Assembly: GCA_016719615.1 (NCBI GenBank)
Contig: JADJYQ010000001.1
Span: 1,152,501-1,216,500 of the forward strand
Source: Saprospiraceae bacterium
GTDB lineage: Bacteria; Bacteroidota; Bacteroidia; Chitinophagales; Saprospiraceae
Length of the DNA stretch: 64,000 nucleotides
Reading direction: 5' to 3'
The position numbers and the translations under genes were made by a program. This document shows positions 1 through 9,256 of this stretch, one piece after another (the first letter of the stretch is position 1; each line of letters starts with the position of its first letter). Below the pieces are notes generated by a model, which saw only the letters and a program-made list of their open reading frames with translations, did no database searches and was not told where the DNA came from.

Positions 1-474
1 TTTTGTTCCTGGGTTTAAGAAATGTCGTTGGAGCCCTAAAAAGTGCATCTCCTTTAAATACATACAATCCTCTTGAATTTTGTGTGTGAGCAAAGTTTTA
101 TCGCTCACGATACTTAACCTATATGGATTGTAATGCACTGACCACTGTTTTTGAACGGCTGCAATCCATTCTGCACCGGCACCGGCAAGAATGACAGTTT
201 TGTTTTCTACATGCATTAAATGATAAAGCATGTTCGTATTTTCTTCAAGTTGTTCCGGATACAATTCACCACCATAACATATACCATCTTTATCAAAATA
301 GGCCGATGACAAATTTTCCAATCTCTGCATCATTCGATTTCCTTGTTCAGAATGTACATTAAAAAGTATCCATTTTGAATTTGGGTTTCGGTAGTAATTT
401 GCAGCTTGATTTGCAAAAATGCCAGCAAGATCTGAGCCAGGATCCAAAAATCCATGTGAAGAATTTGAATGCAT
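1..474 (-). CDS. Arginase/formimidoylglutamase-like protein, 3' end off the window
   Basis: An open frame runs on the minus strand from an ATG at 472-474 to the left edge (158 codons seen). The order of segments resembles the N-terminal half of Bacteroidota formimidoylglutamase/arginase-fold proteins: a strand reading WILFNV, a helix before TVILAGAG, then LSIVSDK and a FLGLQRHF segment like the family's IGYQTYF. The usual GGSQD/GGxH metal-site strand is replaced by AGAGAEW, so a divergent, possibly non-metal, member is likely. It is divergent from the dehydrogenase gene, with 67 bp between the start codons. The family call is from memory of the fold and is tentative; the catalytic half lies outside the window. 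Confidence 0.45.
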   Translation of the reverse strand, partial: MHSNSSHGFLDPGSDLAGIFANQAANYYRNPNSKWILFNVHSEQGNRMMQRLENLSSAYFDKDGICYGGELYPEQLEENTNMLYHLMHVENKTVILAGAGAEWIAAVQKQWSVHYNPYRLSIVSDKTLLTHKIQEDCMYLKEMHFLGLQRHFLNPGTK

Positions 475-541
475 AAACGAAATTGTGGAACAAATATACA
501 TATTAATTATTTATTTAATATGTTTTAAAGAAATTATAAGT

Positions 542-1758
542 ATGAATGCGTTAGATCGATATTTAATCAAGGCGCCAGAAATCATATTCGAGTGGAAAGA
601 TCCGGAATCGGAAGCGATCGGATGGGTCGTCATCAATTCACTCAAAGGCGGTGCGGCAGGTGGTGGTACTCGCATGCGGAAGGGCCTTACTAAAACTGAG
701 GTCGTTGAACTCGCTAAGACCATGGAGGTCAAATTTAATGTTTGCGGACCTGGAATCGGTGGAGCGAAATCGGGAATTAATTTTGATCCCAATGATCCGC
801 GTAAAAAAGAAGTGTTGTCCCGTTGGTTCAAAGTTATAAGTCCCTTGCTGAAAACTTATTATGGAACGGCAGGCGATTTAAATGTGGATGAGCGTTTGGA
901 GGTGAGTCCGATGTTGCAGGAGATTGGAATTATGCATCCGCAGCAAGGTGTTCTCACGGGCCATTATGCCTTGAATGCAGAAAAAAGTGCCCTCCGTTTG
1001 AATCGTTTAAAACAAGGTACATCCTTGCTTTTGACGAATCCCAATTTTGCCCCGTTCAAAGCGGGATCACCTTATTCCACGGCAGACATTATAACCGGTT
1101 TCGGAGTGTATTCTGCGATTAAAGCCTATTACCAGCAGATTTCTTCAAGCGGAATCAAAGACAAACGATTTTTTATTCAAGGCTGGGGAAATGTGGGAGC
1201 TGCTGCAGGATGGTACTTGTCAAGAGATGGTGGGAAGATCGTTTTGATTCAGGATCGGAATTCTTATTATTTGAATGAAAGGGAGCATCCTTTGAAGATA
1301 TTGATAAACTTTTATGGAAAGAAAGGGAAATACCTTGCTCCAGGTACAAGGAAAGGAAGGCCAACTAGCTGCATCCCAGATTGAAACGCTCAAAATTGAT
1401 GCATTCATACCAGCAGCCGCCTCAAGACTTGTTGACCCGCGAATTATCCAACGGTTTACTCCGACAGGGACTTGAATTGATGGTTTGTGGGGCGAATGTT
1501 GCTTTCGATGAAGAAGAGATCATTTATGGTTCATTGTCTCGGGAGCTCGATGAAAAAGTAGCCATTATTCCTGACTTTATAGCAAATTGCGGGGTCGCTC
1601 GACTTTTCTCTTATTTGTTATCTGGTGAAGGCCCCATTGAAGAAAATGCGATTTTTAATGATGTAGATCAAATTATTTCCAAGGCAGTTTGCAGAATTAC
1701 AAATGATGGGCAAAAATCCAATTTTTTGATCCAAAATGCATTGGACCTCTATTTGTGA
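542..1758 (+). CDS. Glu/Leu/Phe/Val dehydrogenase, interrupted by three frameshifts
   Basis: NAD(P)-dependent amino-acid dehydrogenase, reversibly deaminating a branched-chain or related amino acid in the cytoplasm. The N-terminal dimerisation domain shows GGGTRMRKG and the lysine motif GGAKSGI; the Rossmann domain has GWGNVGAAAG. The frame then breaks near 1277-1285, near 1321-1331 and near 1460-1475. Translating across the breaks restores the expected order (NSYYLNE, then KGASFEDIDKLLWKE, then NTLLQVQG to FIPAAASRL, then GLELMVCGAN and IIPDFIANCG). The reconstructed length of about 405 residues fits the family. I chose the ATG at 542 because homology starts there. All three breaks lie within 200 bp in purine-rich runs, so this is either a sequencing-error patch or a recent pseudogene. 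Substrate specificity cannot be read. Confidence 0.85.
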
Positions 1759-1819
1759 TTAATTACATATTATGCTCATTATAAGCAATATATGTATCTA
1801 GTAATATTTTTATATAAAC

Positions 1820-1854
1820 TTTAGCTAAAATGGCCGGGTTTTTGCATAACTTTG
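1820..1854 (+). promoter_or_regulatory. Bacteroidota-type promoter for the OmpA-like gene
   Basis: TAACTTTG at 1847-1854 matches the Bacteroidota -7 consensus TAnnTTTG. TTTA at 1820-1823 is a near match to the -33 TTTG with a 23-bp spacer. It lies 45 bp before the chosen ATG at 1900, which supports that start over the upstream TTG at 1852. Confidence 0.5.
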
Positions 1855-1899
1855 TTAGGACATATTTTTTGCCCATATCCTTTGACCAAAGTTTTCCGC

Positions 1900-3859
1900 A
1901 TGAGGCTACGATTATCCATTTACTTTTTACTTTTTATTGGTTTGAACTTAGCGTTTGGGCAAAATCATGCAGTTCCACCATCCTCTGACACTGTAGTAGT
2001 TGTAGTAGATACATTCAAGGAAGGAAGAACCCCACTTATTGAAGAAAAGCCAAACCAAGCCGTTCAAATTCAACAAAACCTGGACGTTCAATCTTCACCT
2101 CCAACGATGTCTGCACCTCTGCTTCTGAAAGACCAAGATAAGAATGTGGTGTTAGGAACCATCGTAATGGATACTTCTAAAAATGACCTTCAACTGGGTG
2201 GTGCAGATGCTCAGTGGAAATCAGGAAAGGCAAAATATCCTCCGAAGCCGAAGCATATGTGGGAAATAGGTGTGGGTGTTGGAAATTATTTTATCAGTGG
2301 TGATGTAGATTATTGCCTTCCGGGTTATGGATTTGCTTTACATGTAAGACGTGCATTGCATTATGCGTTTTCAATACGTGCTGATTTATTTTATGGCATC
2401 GCTTATGGCTTAGAACCACAACCATACAATTCTTCTCTCGACAATGAGCAGGAAGTTTTCTATGGTTACGGTACTAATGCCGGTGGCAATTCCTGGTTTC
2501 CTTCCTATCGCACAAAATATTTATCTGCAAGTTTGCAAGGGGTACTCAATATTGGTAACATCTTGTTTCATAAGGATCACAATGTTTGGAATTGGTATAT
2601 GTTTGTAGGTTTGGGATTAGATCACCACAAGACAGAACTGGATTTAAAAGATCAAAATGGGGTGTATAAAAATCTTGTGCAGTTGACCGGATTTACGGTA
2701 GATCGTTTTAACACCAGTAAGGGAAGATCTGAGATCAAAGACAAAATAGAAAATATATACGATGGAAAATATGAGACGAAAGCCTATGAGCAAAAAGGCA
2801 TTTTTCGTTTTGGCGATGATTACAATGCCCATGTGTTATTTCAGGCAGGTATAGGTCTTGCCAGAAAAATAAACAGGCGAATAAACATAGCGCTCGAGCA
2901 TCAGATAGGTTTAACTGATAATGATTATCTCGATGGCATCAGATGGAGAACGAACCTTGATCAAACAACTGAAAATGACGTTCAACATTTTACCAATTTA
3001 AGGTTAGCGATTAATCTTGGTAGCTTTAAAAACAAAAAAGGAACCTCTGTATTGGTTGAATCCATTGGATGCAGTCATGTCGGATATCGCCGATTTAAAG
3101 CAAAGACCTATATACGATCCTACAGATTCAGATAATGATGGTATCATAGATTTACTGGATCAGGAAAATGAAACTCCTGCAGGTGCAGCAGTTGATACCA
3201 GAGGCGTGACTTTAGATAGTGATAAAGACGGAATTCCAGATCATTTGGATGCGGAACCGTATTCTCCTCCAGGTTTTGGTGTAAATGACAAAGGAATTGC
3301 CAACGTTCCACCAACTATTAATGAAGGAGATGTTCGAAATATACTCGACAAGAGATTGGGTATACCGCCCGGCACCAAAGACGGCGATGCAGCAAAAGCT
3401 TTGTTGAGCAATGTAGAGTGGTTCTTGCCAATGGTGCACTTCAATTTAGACGAATATTGTATACTTGAAAAATATGCGCCTCAGTTTGCCAGCGTTGCCC
3501 AGGTCATGAAAACACATCCAGGTTTGAAGATCACTGTCCATGGACATACTGATATCAGGCATTCAAATGCATACAACAAGGTATTATCCTACAATCGAGC
3601 GAAAGAAGCCATAGATTATATGGTCAATACCTATGGTATTTCACGGGATCGTTTTATTTTGATGTATGGCGGTGAAGAACATCCATTGGGCGGACATCAG
3701 TCCAACCACCTCATCAACCGCAGAGCAGAGTTCAGAGTTGCTTCTCCCGATGATAAAGAAATGGAAAAACCAACAGGACCTAATGCTGGTGAATGCCACA
3801 AAAAGCGTGGACGCAAACTTACCGTGCCTGTTCAGAAAGAATCAGGAACCCAGAAATAA
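1900..3859 (+). CDS. OmpA-family outer membrane protein with thrombospondin-type-3 repeats (one frameshift)
   Basis: Envelope protein tethering outer membrane to peptidoglycan. A signal peptide (MRLRLSIYFLLFIGLNLAFG) is followed by a linker, a predicted eight-strand-like barrel region (about residues 100-370), two calcium-binding thrombospondin type 3 repeats (DSDNDGIID and DSDKDGIPDHLD) and a C-terminal OmpA domain with the peptidoglycan-binding pattern HGHTD and later NRRAEF. One extra base in the run AAAAAAGG at 3034-3041 splits the barrel from the rest; removing it gives a continuous protein of about 652 residues, so I merged the two halves. The gene has its own promoter and is followed by a terminator-like hairpin, suggesting a single-gene unit. 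Confidence 0.85.
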
Positions 3860-3918
3860 AATAAGAATTAAGAAATTATCGGGTATTTTTTGTTAATTTG
3901 GGATGGCCTGATTGGATT

Positions 3919-3937
3919 GGGAATCAATTCCCTTTTT
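3919..3937 (+). terminator. Rho-independent terminator-like hairpin
   Basis: GGGAATCAATTCCC at 3919-3932 forms a short stem (GGGAA/TTCCC, loop TCAA) followed directly by TTTTT. It sits between two convergent genes and would end the OmpA-family transcript. The stem is short, so confidence is limited. Confidence 0.4.
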
Positions 3938-3970
3938 AGTTTTTCCAGTAGCCTTAATATTTGTTTGAAA

Positions 3971-5203
3971 TCACAACAACATACTCACGGGTTGTTCGAG
4001 CAAGTTTTTCAAACTTTGTAAAAATTTAGCTCCGGTTGCTCCATCAACGGCGCGGTGATCGCAAGACAAAGTCATCTTCATGCGATGTGAAATGACCAGC
4101 TGGTCTTCTACAACGGCAGGTTTCTTCTGAATAGAGCCTACAGCAAGTATACATGCATCCGGTGGGTTGATGATTGCTGTAAAATGTTCAATATCAAACA
4201 TGCCGAGATTTGAGATGGTGAACGTGTTTCCCTGCATTTCATCAAGGTTTAATTTGCGCTCTTTTGCACGTGTTGCTTTATCACCAATTTCTTCTTTGAG
4301 GCTTATCAGAGATTTCAAATCTGCATGTTTGACGACCGGAACGACCAAACCATCTTCAATGGCTACAGCCACTCCTATGTGTACATCACCATGATAAACC
4401 ATTTTGTCGCCCATCCAGGAAACATTGACTCCGGGATTACTTTTAAGGGCCAATGCACAAGCTTTCACAATTAGATCATTGTAAGATATTTTTACAGGCG
4501 AGATTTCATTCAATTGATTTCTAGCCTGGACGCATGAATCCATATTTACTTCAGTCGTCAAATAGAAGTGCGGTGCTGTGAATTTACTCTCAGCTAATCT
4601 CCTTGCAATGGTCTTGCGCATTTGACTGAGTTCTACTTCTTTGTCGCCAATAGCAAACTGAGCCGAATTCTTTGAAATGGTGGAAGTTAAAGGTTTGAAA
4701 TTTTCTACGTCTTTTTTGACAATCCGGCCATGATCTCCGCTACCAGTTAGTTGATTCAAAGGGATGCCCATTTCACGGGCGATACTTTTTGCTAATGGTG
4801 AGGCTTTAATGCGTTGGTCGGTTGTGGATGCAATTGATGCATGCTCCGATGGGGTCGCAAGCACAGAATTATTTGTAGCATCTGAAGATGAGCCTTGGTT
4901 TTTGGTTGCTGTTATTATTAAATCCGACGTGTTTTTTTTCGGATTTAATAAATGTTGAAATTCCTCATTGGCTTGTCCGACGATGGCAATAATGCCATCT
5001 ACTGGTACTGGCCCTTGTTGTACAGCTATATGCAGAAGCGTACCTTCTTCAAAAGCCTCCAAATCCATGGTTGCTTTATCCGTTTCCACCTCAGCTAAAA
5101 CATCTCCCGGTTTAACTTTGTCACCTACTTTTTTGTTCCAGCCTTTGATAAAACCTTCAGACATGGTATCAGAAAGCCTGGGCATTTTAATTACAGAAGC
5201 CAT
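3971..5203 (-). CDS. pdhC: Pyruvate dehydrogenase complex E2, dihydrolipoamide acetyltransferase
   Basis: Transfers acetyl groups from lipoyl-lysine to CoA in the pyruvate dehydrogenase complex. The 410-residue protein has one N-terminal lipoyl domain (lipoylated lysine in ETDKATMDLEAFEEG), a flexible Ser/Thr-rich linker, a peripheral subunit-binding domain (SPLAKSIAREMGI, then GSGDHGRIVKKDV) and a catalytic domain ending with the active-site motif DHRAVDGA. I start at the MASVIKMPRL methionine, which aligns with lipoyl domains; an in-frame ATG six codons upstream is also possible. TAATTTTG on the minus strand at 5226-5219 could be its -7 element. The E1 and E3 genes are not in the window. 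A branched-chain or 2-oxoglutarate complex is less likely from the single lipoyl domain and motif wording. Confidence 0.93.
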   Translation of the reverse strand: MASVIKMPRLSDTMSEGFIKGWNKKVGDKVKPGDVLAEVETDKATMDLEAFEEGTLLHIAVQQGPVPVDGIIAIVGQANEEFQHLLNPKKNTSDLIITATKNQGSSSDATNNSVLATPSEHASIASTTDQRIKASPLAKSIAREMGIPLNQLTGSGDHGRIVKKDVENFKPLTSTISKNSAQFAIGDKEVELSQMRKTIARRLAESKFTAPHFYLTTEVNMDSCVQARNQLNEISPVKISYNDLIVKACALALKSNPGVNVSWMGDKMVYHGDVHIGVAVAIEDGLVVPVVKHADLKSLISLKEEIGDKATRAKERKLNLDEMQGNTFTISNLGMFDIEHFTAIINPPDACILAVGSIQKKPAVVEDQLVISHRMKMTLSCDHRAVDGATGAKFLQSLKNLLEQPVSMLL

Positions 5204-5332
5204 CGCACTAATTTTATGCAAAATTAAGTTATTCCCGTTTAATTATCTGATTGCGCATCGAAAGCCACATAATAGTTTAAAATGGACCGTTATCAGATAC
5301 TTATGAATTATAAAAATGTATAATTTTAAGCC

Positions 5333-5956
5333 ATGAATCAAATTTCGAAAATTCTAGATGAGGCCGTTTTGTCCTTAAGCGGATTACCGGGAATAGGGAA
5401 GAAGACCGCATTGAGATTGGTCTTGCACATGGCACAACAGGATAAGGAACGCACTAAAAATCTCGCGGCTTCAGTAAATTTGATTGCGACAGATTTGAAA
5501 TTTTGCAGAAATTGCTTTGCTTATAGCGATTTCGAAATTTGTGCAATTTGCTCAAATCCGCATCGAAATTCAAGTTTTGTTTGTGTCGTTGAATCCGTTC
5601 GCGATTTATTTGCCATCGAAGAAACCCATAGCTTTAAAGGCCAATATCACGTATTGGGAGGGCTGATTTCTCCTTTAGATGGTATAGGACCTGACAAAAT
5701 AAATATAGCAGCTTTATTCGAAAAAGTTAGGACCGGTCTGGTAAAGGAAATTATTCTGGCCATTCGCCCAAACATAGAAGGCGACACAACTGCCTATTAT
5801 ATTCATAAGAATATGCCTGATGTCAACGTTAAGTTATCAATGTTGGCTAGAGGTGTGTCATTCGGGTCGGAATTGGAATATGCAGATGAATTAACTTTGA
5901 GTCGATCTATAATGAATCGCACCCCTTATCAATTAACAGACAACACTAGCGGGTGA
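5333..5956 (+). CDS. recR: Recombination mediator RecR
   Basis: RecR works with RecO and RecF to load RecA on gapped DNA. The 207-residue protein has the N-terminal helix-hairpin-helix (LSGLPGIGKKTALRL), the four-cysteine zinc finger (CRNC and CAIC) and the Toprim domain with VVES and the GGLISPLDGIGP segment. Length matches the family. Its TGA overlaps the GTG of the next gene by four bases, so translation is probably coupled. Confidence 0.96.
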   Translation: MNQISKILDEAVLSLSGLPGIGKKTALRLVLHMAQQDKERTKNLAASVNLIATDLKFCRNCFAYSDFEICAICSNPHRNSSFVCVVESVRDLFAIEETHSFKGQYHVLGGLISPLDGIGPDKINIAALFEKVRTGLVKEIILAIRPNIEGDTTAYYIHKNMPDVNVKLSMLARGVSFGSELEYADELTLSRSIMNRTPYQLTDNTSG

Positions 5957-7890
5957 AACTCAGTATCGTAATTGTCAATTACAATGTGCGGCATTTTTTG
6001 GAGCAGTGTTTAAATTCCGTTTCCAAGGCAATCACCAACATTCAAGCCGAAATTATCGTTGTCGATAACGCATCAATGGACGATTCAGTTGAAATGGTCC
6101 TTGAAATGTTTCCATCGGTGAAATTAGTAGCCTCAAAAGAGAATTTAGGATTTTCAAAAGCTAATAATATAGGCGTAAGGCAAGCCACCGGGCAATATGT
6201 TTTGATTCTTAATCCTGATACGCTGGTTGAAGAAGATTGTCTGATCAAATGTTTAGATTTTTTTGAGAAGCACCCGGAGACAGGTGCCTTAGGTGTTAAA
6301 ATGCTGGATGGTGCTGGACATTTTTTGCCAGAGTCCAAAAGAGGATTTCCAGGATTGTGGAATTCATTTTGTAAAATGTCAGGACTCTATAAACTTTTTC
6401 CTAAATCATCTTTATTCAATGCTTATTATTTGGGGCATTTAACCGAAGACAAAATTCAAAAAGTTGATGTGTTATCGGGAGCATTCATGATGATGAAAAC
6501 GGAATTGTACAGACAATTGGAGGGTTTTGATGAAGCTTACTTTATGTATGGCGAAGACATTGATTTGTCTTATAGAATTCAAAAAGCCGGATACATAAAC
6601 TATTATTTTCCGGAAACCACGATCCTGCATTTCAAAGGTGAAAGTACGCGCAAATCGAGTTTGAATTACCTCACCGCATTTTACAATGCGATGATCATTT
6701 TCTCTTTTAAACATATCACTGGCGGACAAAAAACGTTTTTTATCGTTTTTTTAAAAGCCCTTATTTGGGCCAAAGCACTGATGAGCGCTGTAAAGAGCAG
6801 CTTTATTCAACTTCGAATGGTGTTGATAGATGGGATTGCTTTGTGTTTGGGATTTCAATTTATCCGAAATGTTTGGTCAGAAGTTTATCATGGAAACTCA
6901 GATTATTTGGACAAATTACCGACCCTTATAAATACCGCATTGTTTATACTGATTTGGATTTCAAGCTTTTATTATCAGGGCGTTTATGAAAAAAAGTATA
7001 CACTTAAAGATATCGTAATTGCTGCCATTTGGGGATTTTTTATAAATCTCATGTTGTATGCTATGCTGCCGGAGGAGTGGAGAGCTTCCAGGATGTTGTT
7101 GGTATTTTCTTTTTTTTATGTAATCGGCTATGCCATCATGAGCAGATTATTTTTAAATAAATTTATTAAAAACCAATGGACCATTGGCTCCGACCAGCCA
7201 TTAAATGGTCTTGTCATAGGCGATGATTCGCAGTTTGAAAAAGCTAAAGTATTGATTCAATTTACCCGGAATAAAATTCAACTAATGCATAAAAATGTAG
7301 AGAACACATTGAACTTTACACCGGAAATGTGGGTTGATTTTATTCGCATAAATAATATCCATGAGATTATTTTATGCGAAAAAAACATGCCATGGAAGGA
7401 AATTCTTGGGTTTATCGCAAAGTTTAGAGGAAAAGCTGATTTTAAAATATTGACTTCCAGCGGAAGCGGAATCGTTGGGAGTTCTTCAAAAGATCAGCCC
7501 GGAGATATCTATTCATTTGAACTTGATTATCATCTATCGCAAAAAGTGTTTCAACGCCAGAAAAGATTGTTTGATGTATTGTTTGCATGTTTGCATTTGA
7601 GCTTTATTTGGATCCTCATTTTTTTATATAAGGATAAAAAACAATATTTGTTGAATATTTTTAAAGTCATAACAAATCAACGTAGCTGGGTATCTTATGA
7701 CAGATTTAAAAAGATGGAACTAAATCTTCCGCCTTTGAAAGAAGGTATCTTACAGGTTTTCCAATTGAATTCACAACAATATATGCAAGAGATTGCGATT
7801 CAAATGGTCCACAATTATGCTTGGAATTATACAGTATGGATGGACCTGGATATTTGCTTAAAAGAATTTTTAAAACTGGACCAAAAATAA
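5953..7890 (+). CDS. Family 2 glycosyltransferase fused to a degenerate polyprenyl sugar-phosphate transferase
   Basis: The 645-residue protein starts at GTG overlapping the recR stop. Residues 1 to about 240 form a GT-A glycosyltransferase (IVIVNYN start, nucleotide-sugar/metal motif LNPDT, and GEDIDLSYRIQKAGY), similar to rhamnosyl- or dTDP-sugar transferases of cell-surface polysaccharides. The rest follows the layout of polyprenyl-phosphate sugar transferases: several membrane helices, a Rossmann-like CoA-binding-type domain (LNGLVIGD to HEIILCEK), a hydrophobic segment (RLFDVLFACLHLSFIWILIF) and a tail VWMDLDICLKEF like the usual LDLKI end. About 90 residues of the catalytic core are missing, including the KFRSM and SLVGPRPE motifs, so the second module is probably a membrane anchor or regulator. 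The same architecture is intact at 31981-33393. The donor sugar is unknown. Confidence 0.8.
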   Translation: MKLSIVIVNYNVRHFLEQCLNSVSKAITNIQAEIIVVDNASMDDSVEMVLEMFPSVKLVASKENLGFSKANNIGVRQATGQYVLILNPDTLVEEDCLIKCLDFFEKHPETGALGVKMLDGAGHFLPESKRGFPGLWNSFCKMSGLYKLFPKSSLFNAYYLGHLTEDKIQKVDVLSGAFMMMKTELYRQLEGFDEAYFMYGEDIDLSYRIQKAGYINYYFPETTILHFKGESTRKSSLNYLTAFYNAMIIFSFKHITGGQKTFFIVFLKALIWAKALMSAVKSSFIQLRMVLIDGIALCLGFQFIRNVWSEVYHGNSDYLDKLPTLINTALFILIWISSFYYQGVYEKKYTLKDIVIAAIWGFFINLMLYAMLPEEWRASRMLLVFSFFYVIGYAIMSRLFLNKFIKNQWTIGSDQPLNGLVIGDDSQFEKAKVLIQFTRNKIQLMHKNVENTLNFTPEMWVDFIRINNIHEIILCEKNMPWKEILGFIAKFRGKADFKILTSSGSGIVGSSSKDQPGDIYSFELDYHLSQKVFQRQKRLFDVLFACLHLSFIWILIFLYKDKKQYLLNIFKVITNQRSWVSYDRFKKMELNLPPLKEGILQVFQLNSQQYMQEIAIQMVHNYAWNYTVWMDLDICLKEFLKLDQK

Positions 7891-9084
7891 ATGAGGACAC
7901 AAATCATCCCAAAAATCAAAGAGCTTGCTTCACTTCTGCAAGATCAATTGGTAGAATGGAGAAACCATCTTCACCGCTGGCCCGAATTGTCATTTAAAGA
8001 ACAAAAGACATCTGCTTTTATTCAGCAAATTTTAGATCAGTATGGTATTGTTTATAAGAGTGGATTTGCACAATATGGAATTGTAGGTACTTTGCATGGG
8101 CATCAAAATGAAAAACGCGTGATAGCCTTGCGTGCAGATATGGATGCGCTGCCTATTCAGGAAAAAAACAACTGTTCGTATAGTTCCCAAAATGAAGGCG
8201 TAATGCATGCCTGCGGTCACGATGTACATATGACTTGGTTATTGGGTGCATTGATTATTTTGCAGCAAATGAAAACCCAATGGGGTGGAACTGTTAAGTT
8301 TATTTTTCAACCCGGCGAAGAAAAATTACCTGGCGGGGCGTCTATAATGATCGCAGAAGGCGCACTTGAAAATCCGAGACCCGATGTTATAATAGGCCAG
8401 CATGTGCAGCCAGGAATGGATGTCGGAGTAGTAGGGCTGAAGGCTGGACAATTCATGGCATCTTGCGATGAATTGTATATTGATATTTTGGGGAAAGGCG
8501 GACATGCAGCTTTGGCGCATTTATGCATCGATCCCATCAAAATTGCTTCACAAGTTGTGATTGCACTTCAAAATCTGGTCGATGAAGAAAAAAAAGAAAA
8601 CCAGCCAATCGTATTGAGTATCGGTAAAATAAACAGTCTCGGTGGTGCTACTAACGTGATTCCCGATCAAGTAAGATTGGAAGGAACTTTTCGGTGCTTG
8701 GATGAAAGTTTTCGTGAGCACATGCATAGCCGTATTCGCAAGGCCATCGAAAGTATTTGTGAAAAACACGGAGCATCTGCAAGCATTTTAATTGATTTGG
8801 GCTATCCTAGTCTGATCAATGATGAAAACAGCACAAATCAGGCGAAAACCTTTGCTATGCAATATTTAGGGCATGAAAATGTTGAGCATTTAGGTACAAG
8901 AATGACGTCTGAGGACTTTGCATATTACTCTCAAAAAGTTCCAGCGATCTTTTATCGGACCGGAATAGGTAAAGAGGTATCGGTACATAACCCAAATTTT
9001 GATATCGATGAACGATGTTTACCTGTAGGTGCTGGATTGATGGCCTACCTGGCAATGCAACTACAAGTGGACCTTCGCGATTGA
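7891..9084 (+). CDS. M20 family N-acyl amino acid amidohydrolase
   Basis: Zinc/manganese-dependent hydrolase of the hippuricase/IAA-amino acid hydrolase type, releasing amino acids from N-acyl or amide conjugates in the cytoplasm. The 397-residue protein shows RADMDALPIQE, the metal motif HACGHDVHM, the catalytic glutamate in PGEEKLPGGA and the dimerisation-domain motif GKGGHAA. Length is normal. It starts directly after the stop of the glycosyltransferase and so is probably in the recR operon. A role in diaminopimelate or peptidoglycan recycling is possible, but substrate cannot be decided from sequence. Confidence 0.88.
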   Translation: MRTQIIPKIKELASLLQDQLVEWRNHLHRWPELSFKEQKTSAFIQQILDQYGIVYKSGFAQYGIVGTLHGHQNEKRVIALRADMDALPIQEKNNCSYSSQNEGVMHACGHDVHMTWLLGALIILQQMKTQWGGTVKFIFQPGEEKLPGGASIMIAEGALENPRPDVIIGQHVQPGMDVGVVGLKAGQFMASCDELYIDILGKGGHAALAHLCIDPIKIASQVVIALQNLVDEEKKENQPIVLSIGKINSLGGATNVIPDQVRLEGTFRCLDESFREHMHSRIRKAIESICEKHGASASILIDLGYPSLINDENSTNQAKTFAMQYLGHENVEHLGTRMTSEDFAYYSQKVPAIFYRTGIGKEVSVHNPNFDIDERCLPVGAGLMAYLAMQLQVDLRD

Positions 9085-9180
9085 TTCACAGATGGATAAA
9101 CATTTATTTTTTTGAATGTTTAGAAAAGTGGGTCTTTAGGTAAAAGTCAATTTGCAAATACATATAAAATAAATTACTAA

Positions 9181-9215
9181 TTTGTAACTAGATATCAACC
9201 AGAGTATTATTTTTG
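9181..9215 (+). promoter_or_regulatory. Bacteroidota-type promoter for the response regulator
   Basis: TTTG at 9181-9184 and TATTTTTG at 9208-9215 match the -33 and -7 consensus with a 23-bp spacer. They lie 41 bp upstream of the ATG at 9257, in the only gap before this gene. Confidence 0.55.
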
Positions 9216-9256
9216 TCTTTTAAACTACAAGGTTCAAATAGTAGATGACTTAATGC

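Noticed and set aside
511..831. Long antisense frame over the dehydrogenase gene
   Set aside because: Shadow of the coding strand with no family features.
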